Shown: positions 13,063-26,000 of the stretch, piece by piece
How the letters are laid out: each line of letters begins with the position of its first letter
Position numbering within the stretch: the first letter of the stretch is position 1
Assembly: GCA_947846985.1 (NCBI GenBank)
Contig: CANTUZ010000011.1
Location: 26,475,089-26,539,088, forward strand
Reading direction: 5' to 3'
DNA length: 64,000 bases
From: Fratercula arctica
Lineage: Eukaryota > Chordata > Aves > Charadriiformes > Alcidae
Notes under the pieces: model-generated
Databases searched by the model: none
Seen by the model: the letters and a program-made list of their open reading frames with translations, nothing else
Told to the model about the DNA's origin: nothing
Translations under genes and position numbers: made by a program

Positions 13063-16000
13063 TACCTGAAGGCAGGATGCATGTGGATGCAACATTATTT
13101 TGTTCAGGCTAATCAGCTCAATTCTATCAGTGAAATCTCTCTCAATTATAGGAGAATCCATGTGTGCGACCGAGACAGCAGAAATCAATCCTAATTACTC
13201 CCCACAGCCTGCACGATTCTCCTGTGCAAATAGAGGAGAAGGGACATGAGGTGTTCCCAACACCGGTGGTGGTCGTTGCAAATTCCTTCTTGTAGAAACC
13301 TGTTACTGTCCTATCAGGAAACGCTTACGCTACTCCGAGCAAGAATACCAGAAGTATTTATGTCAGCAATATTTTTAAAAAGGCTGTTTCAAGGAAAAAA
13401 AAAACAGTTATAAACCTCATAACAGGCCCTTTCTAAAGACAGCAGAGTGACAACCTGTCTTCCTTCCACCAGGACATTCTGAGCACTTAATTCAATTGCT
13501 TGTCTAAGAAAAAAAGAGAGACACCTCTTTATTTTATGCCAGGTGAGAACTTCTGAAAATAATTTCCTTGTCCTACCAAAATGCTAAATTTTCTGTCTTG
13601 ATAAATCCTCTTTACCCTTCTGTAGTCTCACAAATCCCTCTTAAACCAAAATTCATCTATGGATGACCATTGGGTTTACCTACCACCACTCACGGGGCAC
13701 ACAGCAGGAGAGAGCTGGCTAAGCTCTGTGTTGGAGGGGGCAGGGATAGAAGCAGACACCAAAATTGGCTCCCGGATCAACCGCCTGAGCTGTTGGCTCA
13801 TTCTGCAGCCACCTTCAGACTGCCTGGAGATGAACCGGGAGCTGGTTTGTTCCCAATAGCTTCAATGACAAGCTCAGGCAATTTTACAGCTGCTCTAAGC
13901 ACTTCTTGAGCATCCCTGACAATCAAGCTTCATGTCTATGTGTACTATTACAAAATGAAGGAGTGAGTGGGTTGCAGTGTTTCATTTAATCATCTTTATT
14001 TTTATATTAGTCTCCTGAATACGCTCCTTCATACACATAAGTCAAGTTGAGTTACTAAAGGTATTGAGCCCTGTCTACCCAACGCAGTTATAAAATGGGA
14101 GTGATGCAAACAGCCCGTGCTCACGGCTGCGGTGCCGTTTCATTCAGGTTGCTCACCTCAGCATATAAACCTTCTTTTCTTTTTATCCACTGAGATCCGA
14201 GTGCCTGTATTTTGAAATGCCTGCTATAAAACCACACAGCAGCCACACAGGAGTTAGAAAGCTGCTGTGCCTCAGAAAATAATTTTTGTCCACAGTGTTT
14301 ACACAAATCAGAAACGAATGAAATTATTCAACATAGTTGAAAAGTCTGGACAAGACACTGTAATGAACCAAAAGAACAATATCCAAAACCCTCCTGTAGC
14401 ACAACATCCTCCCTTTATTTGATGCAAAGACAGAATGCTGCTTCTTCCTGGCATGAATTACACCTCCAGAGGTTAATCCCATACACGGGAGAACACAGAA
14501 AGAAATACAAAACAAAATTGGACGAGGCAATCAGCAAGATTTTACTTTAAACTTACAGCCAGAAGATCAAAAGGTCAACTTCAAGTTTACAGCTCTTCTT
14601 GTAATAATGACAAGCTGCATTATGCCATTCTTCTCCAGGGCTAGACTTGGAAACTGTATGTGTTCTTTGTTATAATTTGACTTTGCAATGATCTGCCACA
14701 ATAGGGATTATGGTGTTGTCAGAAGATTATTCTGCACCTGTTTCCATGACATTTGTCCCTCGCAGAGGAAGTGTAAATACTGGTGACATCTACCCTCAGC
14801 GATGCCTTGTCACTCCTGTTGAGACATAGCTGGAAAGCAAAGAGAAAGAAGAAGAAAAACAGGTAATGAAGAAATCAAAATAGAAGCAGAAATTGGAAGG
14901 CACTCTAACTTTTCCCCCAACAACCACCCCTACCAACAAAGAAAACCAAAAAAGATGCACAGGAAAAATCAGTACAAGTCAGTAAAGACAAAAACATGTT
15001 GGAAACATACACAGGGAGGGAGATGCAGGAATGCCCAGGCGTTTATACTAAAGTCATATTAAAAACTGTATCTCTCTCTAAAATATTGAGAAACCCTGGA
15101 TAAAACATGTCTGATATAAAGGATTGCTCAGATTGAACTGACTGACAATATCCATGGGGAAAAAAGACAGATGAAAAACAGGCTACTGCAGCTGGATGCT
15201 CCGACTCGAGTTAGACATTTCTTAGCAGGAGAGAAATATAATAACTTTGGAAAAAAAATTAAATAAAGTTTGAAAGTGTCCTCTACAGAATGAGTGAAAG
15301 ACGGGTATTACGAGCACTGAAAATAAAGCTTGAAGCAAGCCTGAAACCCCAGTTTTCAAGAGGTGCAAAACTCTCCTTCTGGGCCCTGTTAACCTTCCAT
15401 TAATCACAAATGGGATAAAAAGGTCTAATAAAATTACTACTTTTTACTGTTTTTAAAACCTGTATTTTCATACAGACGAGCTATTCCTGGCTCATGGGCC
15501 GATGATATTAAGTTCCCTCATCCCTCGGCTGTTGATAGGAAATGGGAAACTAACTTTGCAGGGCTGTTATAAAAATCTCATTCTGCCTCAGTATCACTGA
15601 TATATGCTGCCTTTGGTATAGATCACATCTGTAACTGTCAGAAAAGAAGCTTTCCTATGAAGAAAAAAACTGGTTTTATTTACTGAACAACGTAGTCTGC
15701 CACAAACGAATCTCTAGCTTAAAAGTCTAAGATGGACACCTTTCTTTTAAACAACCTTGAATGTTTTAACCCCATCTTATTTAACAGCAATATGAAAAGA
15801 AGTAAATCTGAGTTTTGTAGCTGTGGGACACCAAAATCTCACTGATTTCAGCTAGACCATAAACACATCAGTGTCCCAAATTCATGTTTCTATAAAGACA
15901 GGTTGAGATTTAATTTACAAAAACATATGCTATTTTTAAAATATTCACCAGTTTTTCATCTTCATTCGTTCTAATGCACATATTTAAACAGTTTCCAGTA

Positions 16001-17451
16001 TTTCAGTTTTCTTGGCCAAGCAGAAATATTTATTATACTTGTTAAAGTTTATACTACCCTGTAGCAAAGCCATTTATCATTACTATACATGGGTGACTTT
16101 CTTGATTATTAAAATACTGTTAAAGTGAAAACTGTTCAGCTCACACCATGCTTCTCTCTAATTTATTCTTGTTGTTTGACTTCAAGTGGAATATAACTGC
16201 AAAATAATACGTCTGATCTAGAAATTGAGACACAGGATGGGTAAACAGAAAAAGGGAGGAGAAGTGGCCTACTGAGAAGGCTGATTGTGTCCTTATATTT
16301 TGTACAGGCATGGTCGAGGGCCCCAGACTGTCATCGGGGCCGCAAGGCCATGAAAGGTTGATTTTGCCTCTGCACGGTAGATCTGCCTCGAAGTGGCGTT
16401 AGTAGTGCCATACTCCCTTCAACTGCAGGTGATGAGAATCCATCCTCACTAAATACACTTGAACAGACTTCCTTTGCTACCCATCTGCCAGAGTGACGTT
16501 GCCTGCTGAGAAGTTGGTTGCATACTTGGGAAGCTACACTGATCTGATGATAGAAAAAAATACACATATAACTTTCTTAGTGCTAAAATTGTTGCAGGAA
16601 GCACCTCCTGTGCTTTAACGAAGCCACCATTCTGTGAACCCTTATGAAGAAGCACACATATTGCCATGCAAATCTGCATTCAACCTATTCCTGTGTCTGT
16701 ATCTTAGGAAATGCATAAATGTATTGAGGAAAAGGGGTTAGCACTGTCCATAGCAAGTCATGGTGCGCAGAGGACTACCTTGATAAACAGCAGCATCTGA
16801 AACACTCCGGAAGCCCATCAGGGATGCGGAAAAATAAGCTTAAAAAAGTAGTTTCAAAGTAAGGATTAGATAAGAGACATGATAGGAAGGCCAGCAAACA
16901 AGCAAAGGGATGAATCTGGAAGACTACACCTTGGAGTTCACCTGGCGTTGGACTACCTGAGGATCTGCTGCACTGTACCAGGCTCAAGGGACTGAAACTA
17001 TTTCCCAAGATTAGAGTCTGACTATCAGTTTGTATGTTGTTCTCACAGGCACATCAGAGAAGGTGAACATCACCCGTCCTGATCCGGGCACAGGCATCTT
17101 TCTTAACGATCACCACCTCACTTGATCTGACAGGTAATCACAGTCTGAAAACGTTACTTCTGAACTCTTTGCGGATCAGAATGGAATAAGATTTGGGAAC
17201 TGAGTGAACTTCTGCTCGTGGCCCTGAGGACAAGAATGATGGACTTTCTGTTCCAGTCGAACCAGCTGTTGTTTTATACTGTCCACTCCTGCGCTATAGA
17301 AAACCTTCCACAACAAGTGTGCGTATAAAATTTGGAATTAGAACTATGTGCAGCTTTTATTGTAAGAGTTGGTTCCTATCTGCATGCCTAGTATCAACAA
17401 ATCCCAGCTTTTGCACGGTGTTCCTCATCAGAGACACTGTCAAAGTAAGTA
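13063..17451. other. Non-coding stretch, nothing firm
   Basis: No recognisable gene. A faint MIR-like phrase (TTATAAAATGGGAGTGAT) lies near 14090-14107 but is too short to call. The sequence around 14860-14880 contains a donor-like CAG|GTAATG without any supporting open frame. Confidence 0.5.
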
Positions 17452-17638
17452 AATGTTATCCATGTTTTACAAATGTTTACTTTGGGTTGTGGGGAAGGAA
17501 AACAATATGCTCAGCTAGCCTGGTTACTATGCAGGTGGGAGAATGAGTATTAGTGAAACAGCAAAACTAGTATTAGTGAAACAGCTGGGAACTAAGACCA
17601 AATTACCCCAGATCCAGCCTCCTATCCACTGGACCACG
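17452..17638 (+). mobile_element. MIR-like tRNA-SINE remnant (probable)
   Basis: Starts with TGTTATCCATGTTTTACAAA (17454-17473), similar to the MIR core phrase for 'ATTATCCCCATTTTACAGATG'. It ends with GAACTAAGACC, a CCAGATCC-like segment and CCTATCCACTGGACCACG (17620-17637), similar to the tail of reptilian and avian MIR copies that ends in a '...CTAACCACTAGACCACG'-like phrase. The order and spacing of these phrases support the call. A small tandem duplication (17546-17585) interrupts it. Strongly diverged; the consensus is recalled, not aligned. Confidence 0.5.
17546..17585 (+). repeat. 17-bp direct repeat, 23-bp period
   Basis: AGTATTAGTGAAACAGC occurs at 17546-17562 and again, identical, at 17569-17585. 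It sits inside the MIR-like remnant and probably arose as a recent local duplication. Confidence 0.9.
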
Positions 17639-18485
17639 TGAGACCTTCACAGAAGAAATGCTGAGATCAAGAATTCCAGCCATGGCACATGTATAAGACA
17701 CATGAATGCAGGACTCCCTGCATAGTCAGCTGCACGCTCAGGGGTCTGCTCAACCAGCTCCAACACCTGCAGAGAAAAGGACATGGAGTCTGTTATTAGC
17801 AAGAATGAAATGATTTCACCATGCCAAAAGGGTGAGGTTTTTTCCCCTGTCCCTTTGGTTAAGGATAGGTTTATGTCCAGAAGCATCATAGTCCAAAAAG
17901 CCCTGACCCCCTCTTCATGAGGATGTCGGGAATTTGTGGTGATACTAAGTTGGTCTGACAGTGTTTGGGGCCGGTTAGAAATGGCCCATGGGAAAAGATC
18001 ACTGGGGAGCGGGGAGCAATCCAGGGCTGCTGCGCTTCTCATGGCCCTGCTGCAAACACACTGCGACCACGAGGGATGCCTTTACTCCTTCCCCACTGAA
18101 TCTGGAGAAGGTTTTGGAGAAAGAAGAGCCATTTTCAACAATCCCATGGGAGGGACTTCAAGTTCCAAGTGTATAAAGAGGAAAAGTAGATAAGTGTTCT
18201 AGATCTTTGTTCAAATCCAATAAAACCATTTTGTGAGGTTCAGACATTCCTATTGTATGTAATAGAAGTGCAATTTTTTTTGTTGGTTAGAATATCTCCT
18301 TTACATATCTTTTTACAGACTCTATGACTGTATTCTAGCTAGAATTTTGCATACCATGTTTCCAACTAACAGTGATTATTTATGGCTGAATCGTCAGCTT
18401 CTGTATGCGAGGAACCATGGTGGCAATGCTGACAGAAAACAGCCCATAAAAGCTTCAGTGGGTTCTGTTGTAAGTTTTGTATTCC

Positions 18486-18504
18486 TTTTTTTTTTTTTTT
18501 TTTT
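18486..18504 (+). repeat. T19 homopolymer
   Basis: Nineteen consecutive T residues. No retroposed gene body is visible on the minus strand beyond it. Confidence 0.85.
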
Positions 18505-19359
18505 AAGTATAATACCTCCTTCAGTTTTTGTGAGAATCTTGTAAAATTAAAACATAACAAAATCCAAATGCTCGTAGGCAGATAAGAGCACTGAGCTCAT
18601 TATATCTGTGCTTTTCATTCACTAGCAGTTACATTTTTCTCTATTATTTGCTGCCTTTGTAGTGATAACTCACATCATTTTCGAGCTGTCATGAAATGAG
18701 ATTTTCAACAAAACATTTATTTTTCAATCTGAGTTCACCATGTTTTAGGTAATATTTCTGCCTCCTTTTTTTGGAAACTGAAACTCAGATCAAGTTGTAG
18801 ACTGTTCTCTGCTGGCAACAAACAATTGCATGAATCAGAGTATATGATTTACTTCTTAATGAGTTGATTTTTTTCTCTGTGTTATCTTAAAATGCAGAAG
18901 ATGGTAATTTAGTTTGCCATACAGAAAATCCCCTCCAGTAAAAACCACACTCTTCTGAAGCTGTAGTGACCAATAACAAATAAAGTTCAGTTCTTTGGGT
19001 GATGTCAAAACAATGCCTGATAGTAACAAAGCCAGCTGCTTTGATTTATATTGCCTTCCTCCAGCAATACAAGCCAGCATTCTGCCTGCCCTTTTCACTG
19101 CAGTTGCACATTAAGCTGAATGCTTTAGAGATTTTCTACAACAACTCCCAGATCTCTTTCCTAATCAGTATTCGACACATCTTTCCTTTTAGCAGATGCG
19201 CTATTTTTTCCCTTTGTTCCAAGATTCATTGTTTTCCATTAACTGCAGTTGCCATTTATTAGTCCAGATGCAGAAATGATCCAACGACCCCTTACGAGTC
19301 GATGTGTTTGCACCCACCCACACGTCTGTGCGCCAGCATGCAATAGGCCCTTGGATCAT

Positions 19360-19377
19360 CATATATTTAAATATATG
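19360..19377. repeat. 18-bp perfect palindrome
   Basis: CATATATTTAAATATATG equals its own reverse complement with no spacer. It could extrude as a small cruciform or be an AT-rich protein site; nothing else suggests function. Confidence 0.9.
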
Positions 19378-22300
19378 CACTGAAACTATAGGCTGTTTAT
19401 GTGAGATTTATGATGTTTCTCAAAAGTGCATATGATAATGAAACGTGATTTTGAACTGCTAAAAGTGAACCAGCTTCAAAGATAGTTTCTGAAGATGTGC
19501 TCTTCTCTTCTGGGCTCTGAGAATAACATAAAAATACATAGAAGCAGATCCTCAGCTGGTGAAAAATCTTGTTAGAATTAATGCTGCTATGTTGATTTAC
19601 ACCAGGTAAGAGTGTGATCAATTAAGTCTGTGCTGTGAACTATATAATTTTTTAACGAAAATTTAAATGTAATCATGCTAGGCCACAATATTCATTTTGG
19701 AGAGAAAAAGGAGAAAAAAAATTAAGTATGGAAACACTAGGTGAAACCATTCTTGAAATGCAGACAAATCGGTAGGAAATGGAGTGTGCAGTGCTTAAAT
19801 ATTCAACCTACTGGTAATATAAACAGGTGGCAACCATATAATATAAAGTACATTAAGTTGGAATTCTGTAGACACTTGGAAGATAGGAAAATAGGATTTC
19901 ACATTGCATTAGTTCACTGGTCCATGAAATCCTATATTCTTCTTTCAACATTGGCTAGTAGATAATTCTTCAGTGGAAAACAATCCTGCCCCTCATAATG
20001 CATCTCAGAAATACAAACTGCTGTTTGTAGAAGAAGCAGGAAAATAAAGGGCAAGACAGTCATGAAAAAATTTGGAAAAAGCCAAAGTATAAGAGCTCAT
20101 AGCTTTAATAAAGAGAAAAGATTCATTGTCTTAAAACCAAGCTCAGTTGGGTATTGGATGCTAGCAGTATGCAGTGCTTTTTTTACCCTCAGGTTACTAA
20201 CTCAGCTCATCTCCCCCATCAACACTGCCTAAAATTTATGATCACAGTGCCCTTTGTGAATAAAGATGTTTCCACTTCATAAAATCAATGGTATTATTAG
20301 CACTCACTCTTCTGCTTCTCCTACCGGGGGCAGCAAGTATGGCAACTCACTGAACCTCCCTTTGTGACAGTCCCTTCAGACCAGCCCTGAGAGTCATTAT
20401 TAGGGAAAGGTGGGAAGCTAATATCAAACTCAGTGAAATATTGTCTTAGCTACCATACAAATAAGTCTGAGTTTAAATTAAATTAAATATGGTGGGATCT
20501 TCTGACAGCTGATACTTGCAGTTGCCAGTGGGTCATGGAAAAAAAAAAAAAAAAACAACCAACGATTCTTCAGTCTTGTTTTCACCCTAGAAGCTTTACA
20601 GTTTAAAACAGTTAGAGAAGCCGCAACCATCCACTGTGGCATTGTCTTTGTGCTGGTGCCAGTGGTACCCAGCTCAGAAGCCCTGTCCTCAGGTATCAGG
20701 AATGTCCAAGCACAGACTAGTAGCAACATGTCTCAGCTAAATATTATTAAAGGTGATTATGGAGACGAGGAGGAGCTAATGAGACCTGGCCTTAAATTGG
20801 CCCATCAATTAAAACCACATCCAGAATCAGAGAGTAGCTGCACAGAAAACTCTCGCAAAGTCAGATGTGATGAACAGCCCAAATCAAATGTTACTCAGTA
20901 GAAAACTCTCTCCATCCCTCATTTCCAAAAGCCACCTATCCATTTTCTGTCCTGAGCAGGTTTCCTTTGTGCCAGCTCTCTCAGGGCACTGATAGCCCCT
21001 TTGCAAACATCTTGCCGGGCTTAGATGAGTTACTGCAAGAGTAACACCAACCTAAGTGCCTTCCAAGGGGTCCAGCTGTGGCGGGACGTGCCAGGAGATG
21101 CAATGGTAGAGAACTGAACCCTGCAGGGATTTAACACAAGCCTTTACAAATCCATCAACTTCTTTCTATAAGAACCAGGAACAAAGAGAACAAGGAGAAG
21201 GGAAAAGGAAGAAGGGGCTGATCGGGGCTACTGATGTTATAGGGACACGTTCTGCTTTCTAATGAACTTTGAGTCAGGCCAATGAAGACATTTCTTTAGC
21301 ATTTTTCTCCCTTACTACCCTCTTTGAAGTAATCATATTTCAACTCCCTTGCAATTGTTAGACAGTAAAAGCCATAGCACCGACAACAGTGCTAAGCCTG
21401 AAATGTGCATAGGAGTGTGTGGCTCTAGGGACAAACAATACTGCAGGGTAACCGAGAGCAAGGTCAATGACCACAATGGTGGGAGAAGGCTGAACACCAT
21501 ATATACAAAAGGAGTCACCGTTAGACCTGAATCCACGGCTTCCAAGGGTTTTGCTTACTTCAGATGGTTCAAAAAAATTTATTTTCCTTTTTCTTAGAAT
21601 TTCAGTAAAATTCTCAAACCTCCTAGCTTCTTAATTCTTCTCAATTCCCTGGGCTGCAGCTGCAGCCTGAGACACCCCCAGGCATTCAGCTGGTCTTCTC
21701 TCCCTCTCCTCTTGGCCTCCTCCCTACCTGGTGAACGTGCTCAGTCATCACCCAGCTCAGTGAGAAGGCTCTGTCTCCTCTCCATACGTACAGGGAATCA
21801 AAAGATATAGGTCACAACGGGAATCTCTGACTTGCAGTGCACACATGTGCTTGTCAGGAGGCATCAGGGATGCATTGATTCAGCTGCAAGTGAGCAGCGG
21901 TACTCACCGACCCAGTGAAACCTTTCCTGATTGCTCAGGGGCTCTGTCGGCATTTAGAAATCCCCCAAGCAGTGGAGGGATATTCCCTCTCCATGTCTAC
22001 TGCCAGACTGTTTTCTACTTCACTTTTGTAAAAAAAAACCCCAAACCAAACAACCTGAGGTGTCCTTGAAGTTTAATACAGACACTTAATTGTCTCTGAT
22101 CCTGGCTTGAGCTGTGCAGAGGAAGAAAATGAAGAACTCTATGTGCTTTCAAAAGGTCTGGAGCAACCTGCTCTCTCTGTTTTAACCCAGGAAAGAAAAG
22201 ATATGAATAAATACCTTCATGTGTTACAAAGACTTAAAGACTACTGTGGAACCATGTGGAAAGAGAAGATACTGCAAAGCAGATCACACTCATCTCCAAG

Positions 22301-22997
22301 GAGCTGCTATAAAGGGCACAATCAGGAACATTCAAATAATGCCATTTATTCTTATGAGTCTGGGACAGCCCACACCCAGTACCCTGAGCAGCGAGGTTAT
22401 GGATGGGGCTGTGTTAGGTTATCCCAAGGAACTGAGTATAAGCAGAGTATTGCACCCCTTTCTTCATCACTTTTAAACATGTGTTTACACTGAGAAATAA
22501 GCCTGGAGCACAGTCAGAGGATGGCACAAGGCGGCGGGTCCTGGCTCAGGGCAGACAGCCCACTGCAGAGCTGCCCCAGCATGCCACCACCCTGCCCCAC
22601 ACACAGTTCTGGTTTTCTCCCCTCCTGGAGAGGTGACAGAGAGAAAACCTTCACAGCAGTCAGGTGAAATGTCTCAATAACCAACACATATTTTTATCTT
22701 TGTAGGTAACGACACCATTTTCCTGCTAGATCTCGGTACCGGTCCTGTTAAACAGTACGGTCACTTCTTTCCTTTGTTCCCAAATGATTATTTCACTAAC
22801 AAACACCAATAAAACGACAATTTACAATGAACTGGTTCCAGAACTGTAAACCATTCTAAAAGCTGAATGCAGGCAGAAGCTAATGATGCAGTAGATTTAC
22901 TAAGCCAGATCTTAGCATACGAGGGTGACAGGAAAAAAAATATACTGTCTGATACTGTTTTTAATACATTTTGGATAAGAAGAGTACACAGAACAAC

Positions 22998-23019
22998 ATC
23001 ATTTAATATATTAAATGAT
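22998..23019. repeat. 22-bp perfect AT palindrome
   Basis: Two 11-base arms (ATCATTTAATA and TATTAAATGAT) meet with no spacer, giving a perfect 22-bp palindrome. It is the longest I noticed in the window. Each arm contains an ATTTAAT-type homeodomain-like core. Confidence 0.9.
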
Positions 23020-26000
23020 CCATCTTGTCATGTTATGGCTTCATCTGATATGATCTATTACTTTACAGCACACTGTTATGCATATATAAAAAAACTACCT
23101 TCCAATAAATTGTCACAGCATCTATTTACTTTGCAGTTTCTATTTACTTTCACATTTAACCCATGCCAACTTAAGTCCATGTACAAAAACACAGGTCCAT
23201 TTCCTCATCTTTGTGAGTTCTTTATAGACGTGGACCACAGGATCTTGTGATATCTCTCCTGGATAGCAAATGTTTGAACCTGAACTCTTACTGATGCACC
23301 CTGGCATTAATAAGAATCTTGATCCATCTTTGAAGATGATGAGCAAGTCAAATTCTACAGCTACCAGGAAGGGAACAAAATCCCTGGGAGATGCAGTCCT
23401 AATTCCCTCTTGTGTTTTGGAAAGTATCTTCCATAATACTTGCTCTACCCTTGAAAAAGGTAACCTTGATAAAGAGCTCAAACCTAAGTCTTACTCATGA
23501 TCTTTGTGATGTTCCTATAGCATGATGTTCCCAAGAGCAGATGGGTTTGCCAAGATGAATATTACTCTTTCACACATTGTAGTGAAAGGGTTTATCCTGG
23601 GAATCACAGCTGGCAAGCATACTTTAAAGGAGATCTGGAGACGCTCTAAAAATCGTAGATCCCACAGAAATGCAATAATAGGTCAGGCACCAAACACTTC
23701 CCAATTTATGTAGCAACAAGCTGTTCTCCAATTCAGGTGCAGATACGAGCACAGCCCCAGATCAAGACTCAAATCTCTTGCATTTGTCAGACTGGAATTC
23801 TTAAACAGCTTTCCCCCCTCCCGCTGTAAATGACATCTTTTGATATGTGTTATCACATTTTTTCATACAAATTGCACTGAAACAGTAGAACAGCATAACA
23901 AAACACCAAATTATTCCTTCTAGATTCAGTAACTAAAATTAAAGAGGTTTTTTTTCTACTTGATCGTAATTGTAATATTTCTGATTCCTTCCACAAAGAG
24001 CAGAATTTAATGGCTGTTATGGATTTTTCACCCCCTTAGAGAATTTCTGCAAAATTCAATTATTTTTGGAGACTGCTTGAGTTTATATCTCACGGTGATG
24101 ATGAATTACCTATTGTACTGGCCGACTTAAAAACAATACACAAAAATCAATTTTTTGACAAAAGGAAAGACATAGAGAATCCAGCATTGGCACACAATCC
24201 CTTTGCCCTAAGTTTAAAAATGAGCTAATTTCAATCACTTTGCCTTTTTAAACCACTTTCTGTAGCAGCATCTGATTACATTTCAGCTGTTTAGGTTTCC
24301 TACAGAGACTGACTTTGCCAACAAGACGATTTGCCATCAAGAAATTGTAATTAACTTAATGAACTCTGTCTTTTAAACAGTTGGAGATTTTAGAGCTAAG
24401 AGTAATCATTATCACAACTATCAAAGAGTTTTGTTTTAAACATACATATTCAGTGCCAGATATAAGCAACTTGCATGTTAACATTTTCACGCTCAGATGT
24501 GACAGTGGTATTGAGGATTGCTGACCGTCTAAAGTAAGAATAATATTATGCATTAAATAATAGCGTTAGAAATAGCAATAAATAATACTGGAAATGGAAT
24601 TTAAGTAATGCCTCCTATAACCAAGAGTCTTACAGCTCAAATCTGCTAATAAAAGAAAAACATTGCACCAGACCAGAGCACGCATCCTTCTGTGAAGCCC
24701 TGAGATATAGTTTGAGCCAACTTTTCATTCTGTCCACGGATCTACAAACAGATTATATCACATACTTTGGGTTGAGCAGCATATAAATTGTTAAGAAAAA
24801 AATATAGGTATCCTGAAGCTACCAATAAAAATTTTTGCTGCCAAATGCTCCGGCTTTGTGAACCATCTGATCTTACCCCTCTAAAAGTATGTTCATATTA
24901 ATCTCATGCTAAACAAATCAAAAAGTATTGCACTGGTAAAATCTAACTTGGTGTAGTGCTGTGATTTTATATAGCAAACACTCAACCTGTTCTCATTCCT
25001 AGGCAATCAGATGTTATGGTTTGGGGGTTTTTGCCATAAACTTCTCAGCAACCTTGAACAAAACCAGGACATTTCATGGGGAGTGATACCGAGCCGCGAC
25101 CATGGAAATACTGCTGTAAGAAAGACCTGCAGCGTGCTCTCCCTCCGAGAAAAGCTGATAATATTGTCCACAAGAGAACCAGATCTTTGTCTCTAAACTT
25201 CATTATGAGGAACACTGGCTCTGAACACAATTTTCTATACAATATGGCCAGTGCAAAAGGAATGGCATAAATATTTAACAACCATCTTCATGAGAAAGTG
25301 GCCATTGTACCTTTTTCCCATTGATGGGCAGACACAACCCTATTAGCTAGATGTATAATTTATCCTGCCTTAGAAAAGCAGTGTACAAGAGCGTCCCAGC
25401 AGTATAGCCCATGTACCTCCATGTTGCTCTGAGGCAGGTGTCACCCTCATCGCCTGCCTGGGCGCCACCTTTCCACTAAGGAAAAAAAAAACCATATTGA
25501 GGAAAAGTGAATGATACATCTCCGACCTCAAAGTAAGGCATGTATGGCGTGCATTGAAATTACAGTGCCAGCTTGCCAATTTTAATGGGTGACCTCATCT
25601 CAGGCACTTTGAAAAGACTGTTTTCAAAAGGCAATCAACCTTTCCTGAGACAAATCAGCTTCCTGGCAAGGGGTTCATGCTGAGTATCTCTCAAGAAAGA
25701 GCTACCTTGCATGGCTTAGGTGAAGAGTGTTGTCAAAAAATGTGTGGGGTTTTTTTTTTCACTTGAGGATGTCAGCATTTATTACTTTTCTGTTTTGGGG
25801 TGCTTTTTGTTTTTTATGATTATTGCTAAGATATTTTCAGTCTAGGAAAAATGTTCCTGTTTTGAACGTCACTCCATGGATCTCCTGCCAAAAGACACAT
25901 ACAATTATATTGGCATTGAAAAGCAAGAAAGTTAAATCTTGAAGATCTTACTCACTTGAGTAATCCCACTGAATCGAAGCAGTGATATCAAGCTCCTAAT

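Noticed and set aside
14040..14110. Possible fourth MIR remnant around TTATAAAATGGGAGTGAT
   Set aside because: Only one short phrase matches; the ordered neighbouring phrases are missing.
16940..16985. CR1-3'-end-like phrase GTTGGACTACCTGAGGATCT
   Set aside because: Only a few bases resemble the CR1 3' UTR and neither the terminal octamers nor ORF2 sequence is nearby.
17647..18042. 131-codon minus-strand open frame
   Set aside because: No recognisable motif, no splice or promoter context, and competing open frames on the plus strand.
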